A stretch of 64,000 bases of DNA from Planctomycetota bacterium (GTDB lineage: Bacteria > Planctomycetota > Phycisphaerae > Phycisphaerales > SM1A02): the NCBI GenBank assembly GCA_009926625.1, contig RFON01000002.1:62001-126000 (forward strand), given 5' to 3'. The number at the start of each line of letters is the position of its first letter. Within the stretch, counting starts at the first letter, position 1. The notes under the pieces were generated by a model. That model worked only from the letters and a program-made list of their open reading frames with translations, did no database searches and was not told the DNA's origin. Shown piece after piece: positions 24,936-34,133 of the stretch. The position numbers and the translations under genes were made by a program.

Positions 24936-26731
24936 GGGCAACCGTGCACAGTGGAAGGAAGGCGTTGACGCTGGCAGCGGCCGCCATCCTGATCGCGTGT
25001 TCGTTCGTCGGCGCCGCGAGAGCCGATGCGCTCGACGATGTCCTCGCGTTGATCCCGCCTGACGCCGCGAGCTTCGTCGTGGTGCCGAGCCTTGCGTCGG
25101 TGAACGCCGACGCCGAGTCGTGCATCGCAGCGATGGACCGCAAGGAGTCGGTGCTGGTCGGCCGACCGATCGACCAGCTGCGCAGCGCCCTCGGGATCGC
25201 CGAAGGTCTCGACGAGCGCGGGTCGTTCGCGTTGTGGTCGTCGGGCAAGCAAGGAGACGACGGTCGGGCGTTCCTGCTGCTGTTGCCTGCGGAGAATCCA
25301 GCCGATTTCATCGCTGCCAACCTCGCTCCAGCTGCGGATGGCAGTACAACAATGCGTGGTGAGCGGGTGTTCGCGCGGGCGTTGAAGGGACATGTGCTCG
25401 TCTCGCGGACGAAGGCGGATGTCGACGGCTACGACGCCAAGGGGGGCATCGCAACTTCCTGGAGTGCGCGCGTTGGGGCGCGGGCGATTGAGTTGGCACG
25501 CCGCGGCGATGCGGTGGCGTGGGCTGGCGCGGAGGCGCTCGGTGAGTCGCGGCGGGCGGCTGAACAGCAGGCGAAGGATGCCGCAGGCGTGGAAGTCTTT
25601 GCGCAGTCGGTCGCCGCGCCCGCGAAGATCCAGGCGCTGCTTGCGGGTGTGGAGAGCGGCGTGCTTGTGCTCGACATCGATGCGCTGGGGCTCTCGATCC
25701 GCAGTGTTGCGGTCTACGCGCCGGAGTCTGAACTGCAACGATTGTCGAAAGGTGCCGCACCCGTGGCTGGCGGCGGTGGAACGCTCGCTGGACTGCCGCG
25801 AAGTCCGTTCTATCTGGCGGCCGCGATCGACGCGCAGGCGCTCGGGGGCTCGGGGAAACTGGATGAACTCGCGGCAGCCGTCGGCGCGGATGGCGTGCTG
25901 CCGGATTGGCTGGCCGACGCGAAGGAAGGGGTCCGCGGAGTGCGCTTTGCGTGCTATCCCTCGAAGCTTGGCTTGGTCGCGGGAGGTTTCTTCAACGACT
26001 GCGCCTTGGTCATCGAGACCGACCAGCCCGCGGCGATTCGCGATCTGTTCCGCACGAAACTTCTTGCGCAGACGGGCAAGTTGGATGGCGTGCGCCGCGA
26101 ACCCATGTGGGAGGATGGGCGCACGCTCAAGAATGGAATCGTGGCGGACGCATTCGAGTTGAAGGAAACGCCCCTCGGTGCGAGCGAGGCGGAGGGCGCG
26201 GACCTCGGCGCGGTCGCCTTGCGGCAGATGTCGAGACAGGCGCTGTTTGGATCGCGTGGCATGCACGGACTCGTCAAGGTCCTGCCAGCGGCAGTCGTGG
26301 TGACATTCAGTCAGCGCCCCGATGTGCTCGAACGAGCGGTTAAGGCAGCGCAAGGAGGTGAGTCACTTGACGGAGAGGCAACGCTCGTTGCCATGCGTCC
26401 GTGGCTCGTGCCCGGCGCGCAGATCGAGGCGTTCGTATCGGTCGGCCAGATTCTCAAGGTCGCGCGCCAACTCGCGGATTCGTTTGGCGGCGGCGACATG
26501 CCCTGGCCAACGATTCCTGCGCGAAGTCCACCCATCGCCGTTGCGTTGCGCGCGGACGAACGCTCGTCAGAGGCGGCGATCATGATCCCGACGCCGACGC
26601 TCGCTGCCGCGTACGACCAAGCGCTCGCCGCGCGGTTGCGCGGTGCGGAGGGTGGGGACGGCGATGCCGACGGCAAGGCGAAGGATGGAACGGCATCGAA
26701 GGGGAAGTCGGGTGACAAGGACGACTCCTGA
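24932..26731 (+). CDS. Secreted protein of unknown function, overlapping gpx
   Basis: A 599-residue protein with a signal peptide (KALTLAAAAILIACSFVGAARA). The body alternates helices and strands, with an early segment DVLALIPPDAASFVVVPSLASV that recalls the 'DUF3352-like' secreted proteins of planctomycetes, though I cannot confirm this. The C-terminus is acidic, Lys/Asp/Gly-rich and probably disordered. It overlaps the peroxidase upstream by 4 bases and folP downstream by about 20, so the genes are likely co-transcribed. No catalytic motif is recognised. Confidence 0.7.
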   Translation: MRATVHSGRKALTLAAAAILIACSFVGAARADALDDVLALIPPDAASFVVVPSLASVNADAESCIAAMDRKESVLVGRPIDQLRSALGIAEGLDERGSFALWSSGKQGDDGRAFLLLLPAENPADFIAANLAPAADGSTTMRGERVFARALKGHVLVSRTKADVDGYDAKGGIATSWSARVGARAIELARRGDAVAWAGAEALGESRRAAEQQAKDAAGVEVFAQSVAAPAKIQALLAGVESGVLVLDIDALGLSIRSVAVYAPESELQRLSKGAAPVAGGGGTLAGLPRSPFYLAAAIDAQALGGSGKLDELAAAVGADGVLPDWLADAKEGVRGVRFACYPSKLGLVAGGFFNDCALVIETDQPAAIRDLFRTKLLAQTGKLDGVRREPMWEDGRTLKNGIVADAFELKETPLGASEAEGADLGAVALRQMSRQALFGSRGMHGLVKVLPAAVVVTFSQRPDVLERAVKAAQGGESLDGEATLVAMRPWLVPGAQIEAFVSVGQILKVARQLADSFGGGDMPWPTIPARSPPIAVALRADERSSEAAIMIPTPTLAAAYDQALAARLRGAEGGDGDADGKAKDGTASKGKSGDKDDS

Positions 26732-27626
26732 TCGCAGCGTCCTGCGCGACTGGCGCGTTGGGCATGGAAAGCGTTTGCAGTGGTCACCCTTCGGCAGCGC
26801 GGGCAGCGCGCCGTGCTCGCTGATGGCGATCATCAATGTGACCCCCGATTCATTTTCCGATGGTGGCGATCATGCAACCACCGAAGCGGCAACGGAGCAT
26901 GGACTTCGCTGCGCCGAGCAGGGGGCGGTCATCGTGGATGTCGGCGGGGAAAGCACGCGGCCTGGTGCTGCGCGCGTCTCGGAAGCGGAACAGTTGGCGC
27001 GCGTACTGCCCGTCATTCGCCGACTCGCAGCGGCGCTGCCGAGCGGGGTCGCCATTTCGGTCGATACAACTCGTGCGGGCGTGGCATGTGCGGCAGTCGA
27101 TGCAGGCGCAGCGATCGTGAACGATGTCAGTGGGGGCATGGATGATGCGGCGATGTTGCCATCCGCCGCACGACTCGGGTGTGGCGTGATCCTGATGCAC
27201 CGCCTCTGCGAACCAGCGCAGGATTCCTACAGCGACCGATACGCGCGCGAGCCTGCGTACGGCGATGTCGTGCATGATGTGATTGCGGCGCTTCGATCGC
27301 GCTGCGAAGCGGCGCAAGAGGCGGGGATCGATCGCGCAGCGATTGCCGTGGATCCTGGGCTCGGGTTCGGCAAGAGCGTTGCGCAGAACATGCAGTTGAT
27401 GGAGCGACTGCACGAGTTCGCGGTGCTCGCCGCACCGATCGTGGTGTCGGCAAGCCGAAAGTCGTTCATCGGTGCGACCACCGGCGAGCGCGATCCAAGG
27501 CGCCGTGATGCAGCAAGCGTGCAGGCCGCCCTCGCCATGCACGCCCGTGGCGCATCCATCCTGCGCGTGCACGATGTTGCGCTGCACGCGGCGGCATTGC
27601 GTACCGCGGGGCACTGCTACCATTGA
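26712..27626 (+). CDS. folP: Dihydropteroate synthase
   Basis: About 304 residues; the enzyme joins pABA to the pterin diphosphate in folate synthesis. Seen: LMAIINVTPDSFSDGGDH, VDVGGESTRPGA, IVNDVSGGMDD, IAVDPGLGFGKSV and VVSASRKSFIGATTG, with RVHDV near the C-terminus. The start is uncertain: GTG at 26712 overlaps the previous gene and gives the family's usual N-terminal strand; ATG at 26823 would cut it off. Confidence 0.92.
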   Translation: MTRTTPDRSVLRDWRVGHGKRLQWSPFGSAGSAPCSLMAIINVTPDSFSDGGDHATTEAATEHGLRCAEQGAVIVDVGGESTRPGAARVSEAEQLARVLPVIRRLAAALPSGVAISVDTTRAGVACAAVDAGAAIVNDVSGGMDDAAMLPSAARLGCGVILMHRLCEPAQDSYSDRYAREPAYGDVVHDVIAALRSRCEAAQEAGIDRAAIAVDPGLGFGKSVAQNMQLMERLHEFAVLAAPIVVSASRKSFIGATTGERDPRRRDAASVQAALAMHARGASILRVHDVALHAAALRTAGHCYH

Positions 27627-27675
27627 CGATTCGCACACGCGTTCAAGAATGAGCGCATTTCAGGAGACGACCATC

Positions 27676-28005
27676 ATGGCAGGCGCCAACACCCTCGAGT
27701 TCACCGACGCAAACTTTCAGAGCGATGTGCTGGAATCCAAGGTTCCAGTGCTCATCGATTTCTGGGCGGAGTGGTGCGGTCCGTGTCGAGCACTTGGACC
27801 GACCATCGATGAGCTCGCCAACGATTATCAGGGCAAGGCGAAAATCGGAAAGCTGAATGTCGACACCGCGCGCGATACGGCGATGAAGTTCCAGATCCAG
27901 TCGATCCCGACGATCGTCGTCATGAAGAACGGTCAGGTGCACAAGAAGTTGATCGGGCTCGTGTCGAAGAGCGTGCTCGCTGGGGCGATCGACTCCGCGA
28001 TCTGA
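27676..28005 (+). CDS. Thioredoxin
   Basis: A 109-residue thioredoxin with the active site WAEWCGPCRALGP, cis-proline in IQSIPTIVVMKNGQ and the usual C-terminal helix. It reduces disulfides in the cytoplasm and could serve the peroxidase upstream. The ATG at 27676 follows AGGAG by 8 bases; an earlier ATG at 27649 is less likely. Confidence 0.95.
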   Translation: MAGANTLEFTDANFQSDVLESKVPVLIDFWAEWCGPCRALGPTIDELANDYQGKAKIGKLNVDTARDTAMKFQIQSIPTIVVMKNGQVHKKLIGLVSKSVLAGAIDSAI

Positions 28006-28081
28006 TCGGTCGCTTCTGTTAGACTCCCGAATCGAACATGGCTGCCGTAAACGCGGTCGCCGTGGGCTGAAAAGTTCTGCT

Positions 28082-28154
28082 GGGCCTGTAGCTCAATTGG
28101 GAGAGCGCTTCCATGGCATGGAAGAGGTCGTCGGTTCGAGCCCGATCAGGTCCA
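28082..28154 (+). tRNA. tRNA-Ala (anticodon GGC)
   Basis: Complete cloverleaf: acceptor GGGCCTG with CAGGTCC including the G3-U70 pair that identifies tRNA-Ala, D arm GCTC/GAGC, anticodon stem CTTCC/GGAAG with loop ATGGCAT (anticodon GGC), T arm GTCGG-TTCGAGC-CCGAT, discriminator A. CCA is not encoded. A TAGACT hexamer 56 bases upstream may be its promoter. Confidence 0.96.
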
Positions 28155-28160
28155 TTTTCG

Positions 28161-28218
28161 GTGGTGCGCAGCGCGCATCACGACTTTGCTGCATCTTGCC
28201 GCATGATGCTCATCATGC
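28161..28218. terminator. Two hairpins after tRNA-Ala and the convergent membrane gene
   Basis: GTGGTGCGC/GCGCATCAC (one G-U pair, loop 3) spans 28161-28181, and GCATGATG/CATCATGC (loop 2) spans 28201-28218. They sit between two converging transcripts. T-runs are weak. Confidence 0.5.
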
Positions 28219-28222
28219 CGCA

Positions 28223-29815
28223 TCACCAGTTGCCATAGGCTGGATCAACGGGGCATTCGACGGTGAACACGGTCTCGGCGAAGAGGGAACAGTCGAGATC
28301 CGCTCGGACGCTCAAGCGCAAGTCTGGATTGCGGCGCAGCATCCACTGCACCGTTGTGTCCCAGTCGATGGACTGCATGACCGAGCAGATGTACTGACCG
28401 TAGGTTGTTCCGGGTCTGCACGCGGGGCCGAAACAGATCTCGAGCGTGTCGGCTTTTGCACGGGTGCCTCGCTGCGCTCGAGGGTCCGATTTGGACTCGG
28501 CGACCTCGGCGACCCATGCATCCGCTGCTTGGATGATCGCGGCATTGGTGCGCGATGCGTTGGTCCATGTCGTCTGGAAATGCGCGGCCCTTCCACTGAG
28601 TCCGAAGGCACCAATCGCGAGCAAAGTCACGATGGCTGCCGTTGTCGCCGCGCCGACTGCCCTTGCACATTTGCCGTCGTCCGACGCGCGAGCAACAAGC
28701 AGGACCGCCAGCGCAATCAGCAGGGAAAACCCAGCATTGAAGCCGAAGCCGTAGAGTTCTGAAACGGTCTGCATGAGGCAGGTGATCGCAGCGCTTCCCG
28801 CCGTTGCAAGAAGCAGCATCACCGCAAGTCGGCATGCACGGCGCTCCTCGTCGCGGCCGCGCAGGAATCCAAACTCGAAGGCGGTCACGGCGATCAAGCC
28901 AGCAAGGATGCAAGCCACGCCAGGCAGCGCGCGGAGCACCAGCGGCGCGCCGCCGTTCATGATGAGATGGAACGGTCCGGTGGAAGCGGCACCGATCGTG
29001 GCCATCATCGCATTGACGGGCAGGTTGATGCCGAACTCCAGCTTGTATGGATTGTCCAGTGCCTCGCCCTGTCCATGCTCGAGCGCACCCGCACTGAGAC
29101 GCACGGCCAGCAGCGCCATGGGAACGACGACCGCTCCGAGCAGGATCGGCAGTACACGAAGCGATGCCGCTCGATTGTGACGGAGGAGCATGACCGCGCC
29201 ACCGATGATGCAGAGTCCGATGCCGAGGCTCCAGCCGTACGCGGTTTCCTTGATGAGTGCCGAAACGATGAAGCAACTGGCGAGCAGCGCGCCACTCAGC
29301 CACGGCCAGCGGCCAGACTTCGCGCACTCGAAACCTCGCCAGGCGATCACGCAGCTCCACAAGCCCAGCGCGACCCCCCAGGTCTGCGAGCATGTGTCCA
29401 TCTGCCAGAGGGCTGCAGTCGTTGCGGGCGAGAGCGACAGCAGGATGATCGCCAACGGCGCAAGCCTGCGCTCGCTCGGCAGGAGGATCCTCGCCAACTC
29501 TGCAACGGCCCAGCAGATCAACGCAAATCCGCACGCCTGGATCGGCAGGACCCAACTGCAGCGCAGAGTGACTGGATCACATGTCCGCCCCACCAGTACT
29601 TCGAGCGGTCGAAAGGTGTGCGAAGCCCACATCTGCTGCAGGTGATCGCCGATCGAAAGGTCACACGCCGGCGATCGAACGAACTTCAGGTCGTCATTGA
29701 TCACCACCATGCCGCCAAGAAGCGGCCACAGGAAAACGAACAGCAGCAGCGCCGCCACCACGCACCACAGCATCGGTGAGGGTTGTCCGGGTTGCGCGGG
29801 ACGATCACGCACCAT
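28223..29815 (-). CDS. Polytopic membrane protein, glycosyltransferase-C-like
   Basis: A 530-residue protein with about ten to twelve hydrophobic helices and a C-terminal soluble domain of about 120 residues (from TNASRTNAAIIQAADAWV) that contains three or four Cys. An acidic pair in MVVINDDLKF after the first helix, followed by RPLEVL, resembles the first-loop motif of GT-C glycosyltransferases and related PMT-like proteins. The family is not certain and no partner genes are near. It converges on tRNA-Ala. Confidence 0.65.
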   Translation of the reverse strand: MVRDRPAQPGQPSPMLWCVVAALLLFVFLWPLLGGMVVINDDLKFVRSPACDLSIGDHLQQMWASHTFRPLEVLVGRTCDPVTLRCSWVLPIQACGFALICWAVAELARILLPSERRLAPLAIILLSLSPATTAALWQMDTCSQTWGVALGLWSCVIAWRGFECAKSGRWPWLSGALLASCFIVSALIKETAYGWSLGIGLCIIGGAVMLLRHNRAASLRVLPILLGAVVVPMALLAVRLSAGALEHGQGEALDNPYKLEFGINLPVNAMMATIGAASTGPFHLIMNGGAPLVLRALPGVACILAGLIAVTAFEFGFLRGRDEERRACRLAVMLLLATAGSAAITCLMQTVSELYGFGFNAGFSLLIALAVLLVARASDDGKCARAVGAATTAAIVTLLAIGAFGLSGRAAHFQTTWTNASRTNAAIIQAADAWVAEVAESKSDPRAQRGTRAKADTLEICFGPACRPGTTYGQYICSVMQSIDWDTTVQWMLRRNPDLRLSVRADLDCSLFAETVFTVECPVDPAYGNW

Positions 29816-29909
29816 TGGTGCGGATGGTCTACCTCAAACGACACAGGAGTGCGGAGCGGCCATCACCGCAGACGCCAAGCGTTCAGCCCGCGACGATTGC
29901 CAGTCGGCT

Positions 29910-31718
29910 TCAGCCCCAAGCGCTGAGCACTGCTGCTAGGTCGGAGCCGTCGACCGTGCCGCTGCCGTCAACATCGCCGCTGCCCGAATTGTTCCAATTG
30001 CTCAGCAGGGTTGCGAGATCCTGGCCATCCACGATGCCGTCACCGTTGATGTCTGCTGGGTTGCTCGGCGGCGCGGAGGGTCCTTGCACCGTGAACGACA
30101 CACTCCCTGGCGTTCCCGTGCGGAAAAGTCCGATGGAAGCCGTGACATCGGCAGGCGGTCGAGTCGAATCGAACCAGAAGGTGTAGGCGGTCGCAAACCG
30201 CAAGGCGTTCGCGTTGGCGTTCTGCGCAAAGGTCTGTGTCGACCAGGTCACGGCGCCACTTGCCGAGGATGAAGTCCAGTCCGTACTCGAGAAGGGATCG
30301 CCCGAGTGGTAGTGGACATCGCGGAAACCAATGCCCGAAGCCTGGGCGCCGCTCGGGAGCGGCACGCTGAACGATTGACCGCTTCGGTGGCTGTTCATGT
30401 TGAAGATCGCGTAGTCGTAGTGCCAGGTTCCATTGCCGTTGTCGCGCACGGCGCTCCCAATGACGAATCGTCCATCACCAGCCACATCGACATGCGTCAC
30501 CTGAACCGCGGGCACGAAGGTCTTCCATGCGTCAATGGGATTCTTCTGCTGGAACGTGTTGCCCGTCGGAGTGAGTGTGTATGCGCCACTCGACAGTGCG
30601 CCGACAGTGATCTGTCGCCACGAGCCGTTGTTGTTGTCGGTGCCCGCAGCGGCGTCGCCCGGGTGGATGTACTGCGCTTCGACGAAGTAGACCGCTCCGC
30701 CGTTCTCCGCAGGATCAAGATCGGTCGACCCCACATTGATCCTTCGGCCGATCGTCGCAGGGGCCGAAGGCATGCCGGCGTTGTATGGACAGGGATGAAT
30801 TCCCGTTGCGGCGTTCACCTCGTGGCGAGCACCAAGGCCGCTCTGACTTCCGTTCAGGCTGGCCGAGTATGGATCGGAACAGCCAATGCCGAGGAAACTG
30901 CCACTGCTCGATGCTTGGCATGTGCCGCACAGCGTTCCCTGCAGTGCAGTGAACCCGTGCTTTCCCCAACCCATCCCGATGTGCTCGAGTCGGTTCGCCT
31001 TGACACGGAAGATGTTCTGCGTGATGAACGGATGCTGATTGCTCGATCCGCACGAGGACCAGGTGAGCTGCGCGCCGCCGATGTTGCAGCTGGTGGTGCC
31101 GACTGCGTACGCCATGGTGGTGACGCCACCCGCGGTCACGCCACCGTACTTGGAGATGTCGGGAAGCGCACCCACGATGACATCACTGACGGCCGAACCA
31201 GTGGAGCCGCTTGCTGCGAGGGTGACCGAGCCAATGCCGCCATCGTTGGTGTTGTATCCACCGACTGCGATCCGATAGGTCGTTCCTGCAGTCAGGCTTC
31301 GCGCAACCGATGACTGTTGACCGCATCCATCGTCGTTGCACGCGACAGGAACGAGATTGCTTCCGCACGCCGTGAACACCGCAAGGCGTGTGTCCCAGTT
31401 GCTCGCGCCACAGGTCGAGATGGTGTAGACGCCAGTGGTGGCTGGAGTGAAGGAGAAGTAGTTGACCTTGTAGATCGTGTGGGCACCACAACCAACGGCG
31501 CTCGCCACGGTCAGGCTCGCCGTTGCCGAGGATGTATCGAAGGAGTTGCTGCCGATGACGAGTGCAGGTGCAGTGGCGCAGGTGGTGCCGCCGCCAGCCG
31601 TTCCGCCTTCGTCACCGCGGCGCGCAACGGCGGGCAGCTCGAGCGAGGCGAAGTAGGTGCCCGCACAGGCAGCGGAGAGCAGAAGGACGAGGGTGGTTCG
31701 CGATGATTGGCGGTGCAT
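29910..31718 (-). CDS. Secreted protein with pre-peptidase-like domain and dockerin-like tail
   Basis: A 602-residue exported protein. Signal peptide LVLLLSAACAGTYFASLELPAVA, then a beta-sandwich of the PPC-like type (NYFSFTPATTGVYTISTCGASNWDTRLAVF), a large middle part with many Gly/Ser/Asn and paired Cys, and a C-terminus with two calcium loops (DINGDGIVDGQDLATLLSNW and VDGSGTVDGSDLAAVLSAWG). The tail is the same type as at 1245-1979 and 37923-40223. The ATG at 31718 is chosen for the signal peptide. Function unknown; surface or extracellular location is likely. Confidence 0.8.
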   Translation of the reverse strand: MHRQSSRTTLVLLLSAACAGTYFASLELPAVARRGDEGGTAGGGTTCATAPALVIGSNSFDTSSATASLTVASAVGCGAHTIYKVNYFSFTPATTGVYTISTCGASNWDTRLAVFTACGSNLVPVACNDDGCGQQSSVARSLTAGTTYRIAVGGYNTNDGGIGSVTLAASGSTGSAVSDVIVGALPDISKYGGVTAGGVTTMAYAVGTTSCNIGGAQLTWSSCGSSNQHPFITQNIFRVKANRLEHIGMGWGKHGFTALQGTLCGTCQASSSGSFLGIGCSDPYSASLNGSQSGLGARHEVNAATGIHPCPYNAGMPSAPATIGRRINVGSTDLDPAENGGAVYFVEAQYIHPGDAAAGTDNNNGSWRQITVGALSSGAYTLTPTGNTFQQKNPIDAWKTFVPAVQVTHVDVAGDGRFVIGSAVRDNGNGTWHYDYAIFNMNSHRSGQSFSVPLPSGAQASGIGFRDVHYHSGDPFSSTDWTSSSASGAVTWSTQTFAQNANANALRFATAYTFWFDSTRPPADVTASIGLFRTGTPGSVSFTVQGPSAPPSNPADINGDGIVDGQDLATLLSNWNNSGSGDVDGSGTVDGSDLAAVLSAWG

Positions 31719-31959
31719 TTGTGTGGCTTCTTTGGATGGGGCTGGGCCTGCGAGGCTGCGTTCGCATTCGAACGAACTCTGAACGCAAAGCATGATGCCA
31801 CATTTTCGAGTGCGCTGCGGCAAAGGAAGCAAAAAACAGCCGTCAAATCGAATATGGGCATCGCCTGCAGCCGTTTTCCGCAAGGGCACCAGCGGCAACT
31901 TGACGCGGTTTGCCAGATGCGACGAAGTTCCGAGCGCGGTTTAGACTCCCGCGCCCCCA

Positions 31960-33012
31960 ATGCTAAGCGCCACCTTCACGAGCAATCGGAATCGTGCAGC
32001 GTGCTTGGGCGGCATCGCGGCCTTGTTCGGGTTGCTCGCGTTTGCACCGCAGGCGCAGCAAGCAGCGAATCCATCCTGGGGACTCGTGATCGAGGCTGCG
32101 CCGGACGCAGCGGTGGTGACCGACGCGGCGGTTCGGAGTGCCATTACCCAGTCTGGGTTGCCTTGGAAGGTACGGCACCTCTCGACGGGGATCGAACTCG
32201 TCCTCGTGCCAGCGGGTCGTTTTCGAATGGGCGCATCGAGCGGCGATTCCGATGCGGGCAAGGCAGAGTCGCCCGCACATGAAGTGGCGATCTCGAAGCC
32301 GTTTTACATCGGGCGCACGGAAGTGACCCAAGGGCAGTGGCAGTCAGTCATGGGCAGCAATCCGAGCCGCTTTCAATCGGCATTTTTCCGTGACGAAGCA
32401 GAGCAGCAGCGGTCCAATGCCATTGCCCGCATCACGGCCGACGGCGCAACGAAACAGGAAGCGGAGTCGACCCTCGGACCGCGTCCTCCATGGATCGACG
32501 ACACGCGCGACTTTCCCCTCGATTCTGCACCGTTTGCAGAGGTCGAGGCCTTCTGTGCCAAGGCGGGTCTGAAGTTGCCGACCGAAGCGCAGTGGGAATA
32601 TGCATGTCGGGCTGGCAGCAACGCGCCGACATTTGGACCGCTCGAGTCGATCGCTTGGTGTGGTGCGAACAGCGGCGACCGAACGCACGCCGTGGCAACC
32701 GCAGCGCCGAACGCATTCGGCCTGCATGACACGCTCGGCAATGTCTGGGAGTGGACAGCAGACCTGTTCGTCCCCAATGCCTATTCGCAGCGGGGCGCGA
32801 ACAGCGCCGACCCCGCGGTCACGGGCTCGGGTCCGCGCGCGGTGCGCGGCGGCAACTGGCTCAGCTTGCCCAAGACCTGCAGGGCATCGACTCGAATCCC
32901 TGCTGCAGAAGTCCGCATCCCGAGCATCAGCGCGGAGCGCCGAGCCATGGGAGAGTCGGCAGGCGATCCTCAGTATCCCGCGTACGGATTTCGAGTGATT
33001 CTGGAACCGTGA
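31960..33012 (+). CDS. FGE-fold (SUMF1-like) exported protein 1
   Basis: A 350-residue protein with a signal peptide and the FGE-sulfatase-modifying fold: LSTGIELVLVPAGRFRMGASSGD, ISKPFYIGRTEVTQGQWQSVMGSNPS, LPTEAQWEYACRAGS, GLHDTLGNVWEWTADLF and RGGNWLSLPKTCRASTR. Formylglycine-generating enzymes need two nearby cysteines at the active site; only one Cys is seen in that stretch, so this is probably a non-catalytic or ligand-binding member. It opens a run of three paralogues. A TAGACT hexamer lies 12 bases upstream. Confidence 0.85.
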   Translation: MLSATFTSNRNRAACLGGIAALFGLLAFAPQAQQAANPSWGLVIEAAPDAAVVTDAAVRSAITQSGLPWKVRHLSTGIELVLVPAGRFRMGASSGDSDAGKAESPAHEVAISKPFYIGRTEVTQGQWQSVMGSNPSRFQSAFFRDEAEQQRSNAIARITADGATKQEAESTLGPRPPWIDDTRDFPLDSAPFAEVEAFCAKAGLKLPTEAQWEYACRAGSNAPTFGPLESIAWCGANSGDRTHAVATAAPNAFGLHDTLGNVWEWTADLFVPNAYSQRGANSADPAVTGSGPRAVRGGNWLSLPKTCRASTRIPAAEVRIPSISAERRAMGESAGDPQYPAYGFRVILEP

Positions 33013-33041
33013 GAACCACCACGCCAACCCGAGAACAAACC

Positions 33042-34064
33042 ATGCACGCATCGCACGACTTGCCACGACTTGCCGCCATGATGTGCACCATGCTCGTCTT
33101 GACCGCATGCGCCACCACGGGTGGCGGCAGTTCATCACCATCGTCGAAGGGCTCGTCGCCGATGTCATGGGCGGAAGTCGTTGAACGCGCCCCGAATGCC
33201 AGCGTCGTTACCGACGGCGAGTGGCGGCAGCGCATCAGCGCGACTGGACTGCCGTGGCGCGTTCGGGACCGTGCCAGCGGCGTGGAGATGCTGCTCGTTC
33301 CCCCCGGCGATTTCGTGATGGGCATGAGCCCTGGGGATTCCGATGCCATGGAAGACGAGCGCCCAGCCCATGTGGTTCGGATCACCAAGCCGTTCTACCT
33401 CGGGCGCACCGAACTCACGCAGGGACAGTGGACGGCGATCATGGGCTACAACCAGAGTTACTTCCAGGATGTGAACTACAGGATCATCACGGAGCAGGAG
33501 GCACCGCGTCGCGTGGCAACACTCATGCTTCAGGGGATGACGCGCGACGAAGCGGAGCGCCAGGCAGGCGCGGGCGCGCTCGAGGAAACGGGCGCATCGC
33601 AGTGGCCGCTCGAGACGATCACGCCAGACGAACTGCGACCGTTCTTGCTGAAGACGGGGCTTCGACTCCCCACTGAGGCGGAGTGGGAGTACGCGTGCCG
33701 CGCGGGCACACGCACAATTCGCTACGGGGAGATCGATGACATCGCGTGGCATGCGGGGAACGCGGACGGTCGTACCTACCCGGTCGGTCAGAAGGCCGCG
33801 AACGCACTCGGCTTTCACGACATGATCGGCAATGTGTGGGAGTGGTGTTCCGACTGGTACTCGGATGCGTACTACGGCGACTGTGAGAACGGTGCGACGG
33901 ATCCGCAGGGTCCCGGCGAAGGAAGTCCCGCTGACTTCCGCGTCGCTCGCGGCGGGTCGTGGGATCATGTCGCAAAGAACTGCCGCGCGTCCTACCGTCA
34001 GAACCACTTCATGCCCGATCCGCGCGTGACGGACTTCGGCGTGCGCGTTGCGCGCGATCCGTGA
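33042..34064 (+). CDS. FGE-fold (SUMF1-like) lipoprotein 2
   Basis: A 340-residue paralogue of the gene before it. The start at 33042 gives a lipoprotein signal (MCTMLVLTACAT, lipidated Cys). A Ser-rich linker is followed by PNASVVTDGEWRQRISATGLPWRVRD, a shared N-terminal segment, and then the FGE fold (GVEMLLVPPGDFVMG, KPFYLGRTELTQGQW, LPTEAEWEYACRAGT, MIGNVWEWCSDWY, RGGSWDHVAKNCRASYR). The catalytic Cys pair is again absent. It is 29 bases after gene 1 and 69 before gene 3. Confidence 0.85.
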   Translation: MHASHDLPRLAAMMCTMLVLTACATTGGGSSSPSSKGSSPMSWAEVVERAPNASVVTDGEWRQRISATGLPWRVRDRASGVEMLLVPPGDFVMGMSPGDSDAMEDERPAHVVRITKPFYLGRTELTQGQWTAIMGYNQSYFQDVNYRIITEQEAPRRVATLMLQGMTRDEAERQAGAGALEETGASQWPLETITPDELRPFLLKTGLRLPTEAEWEYACRAGTRTIRYGEIDDIAWHAGNADGRTYPVGQKAANALGFHDMIGNVWEWCSDWYSDAYYGDCENGATDPQGPGEGSPADFRVARGGSWDHVAKNCRASYRQNHFMPDPRVTDFGVRVARDP

Positions 34065-34133
34065 TCGATACTGCCTTGGAGTCGTTGTCTTGGTCTGCAC
34101 CTGCATTCGTCATGGCATCTGGAGGATTTCAGA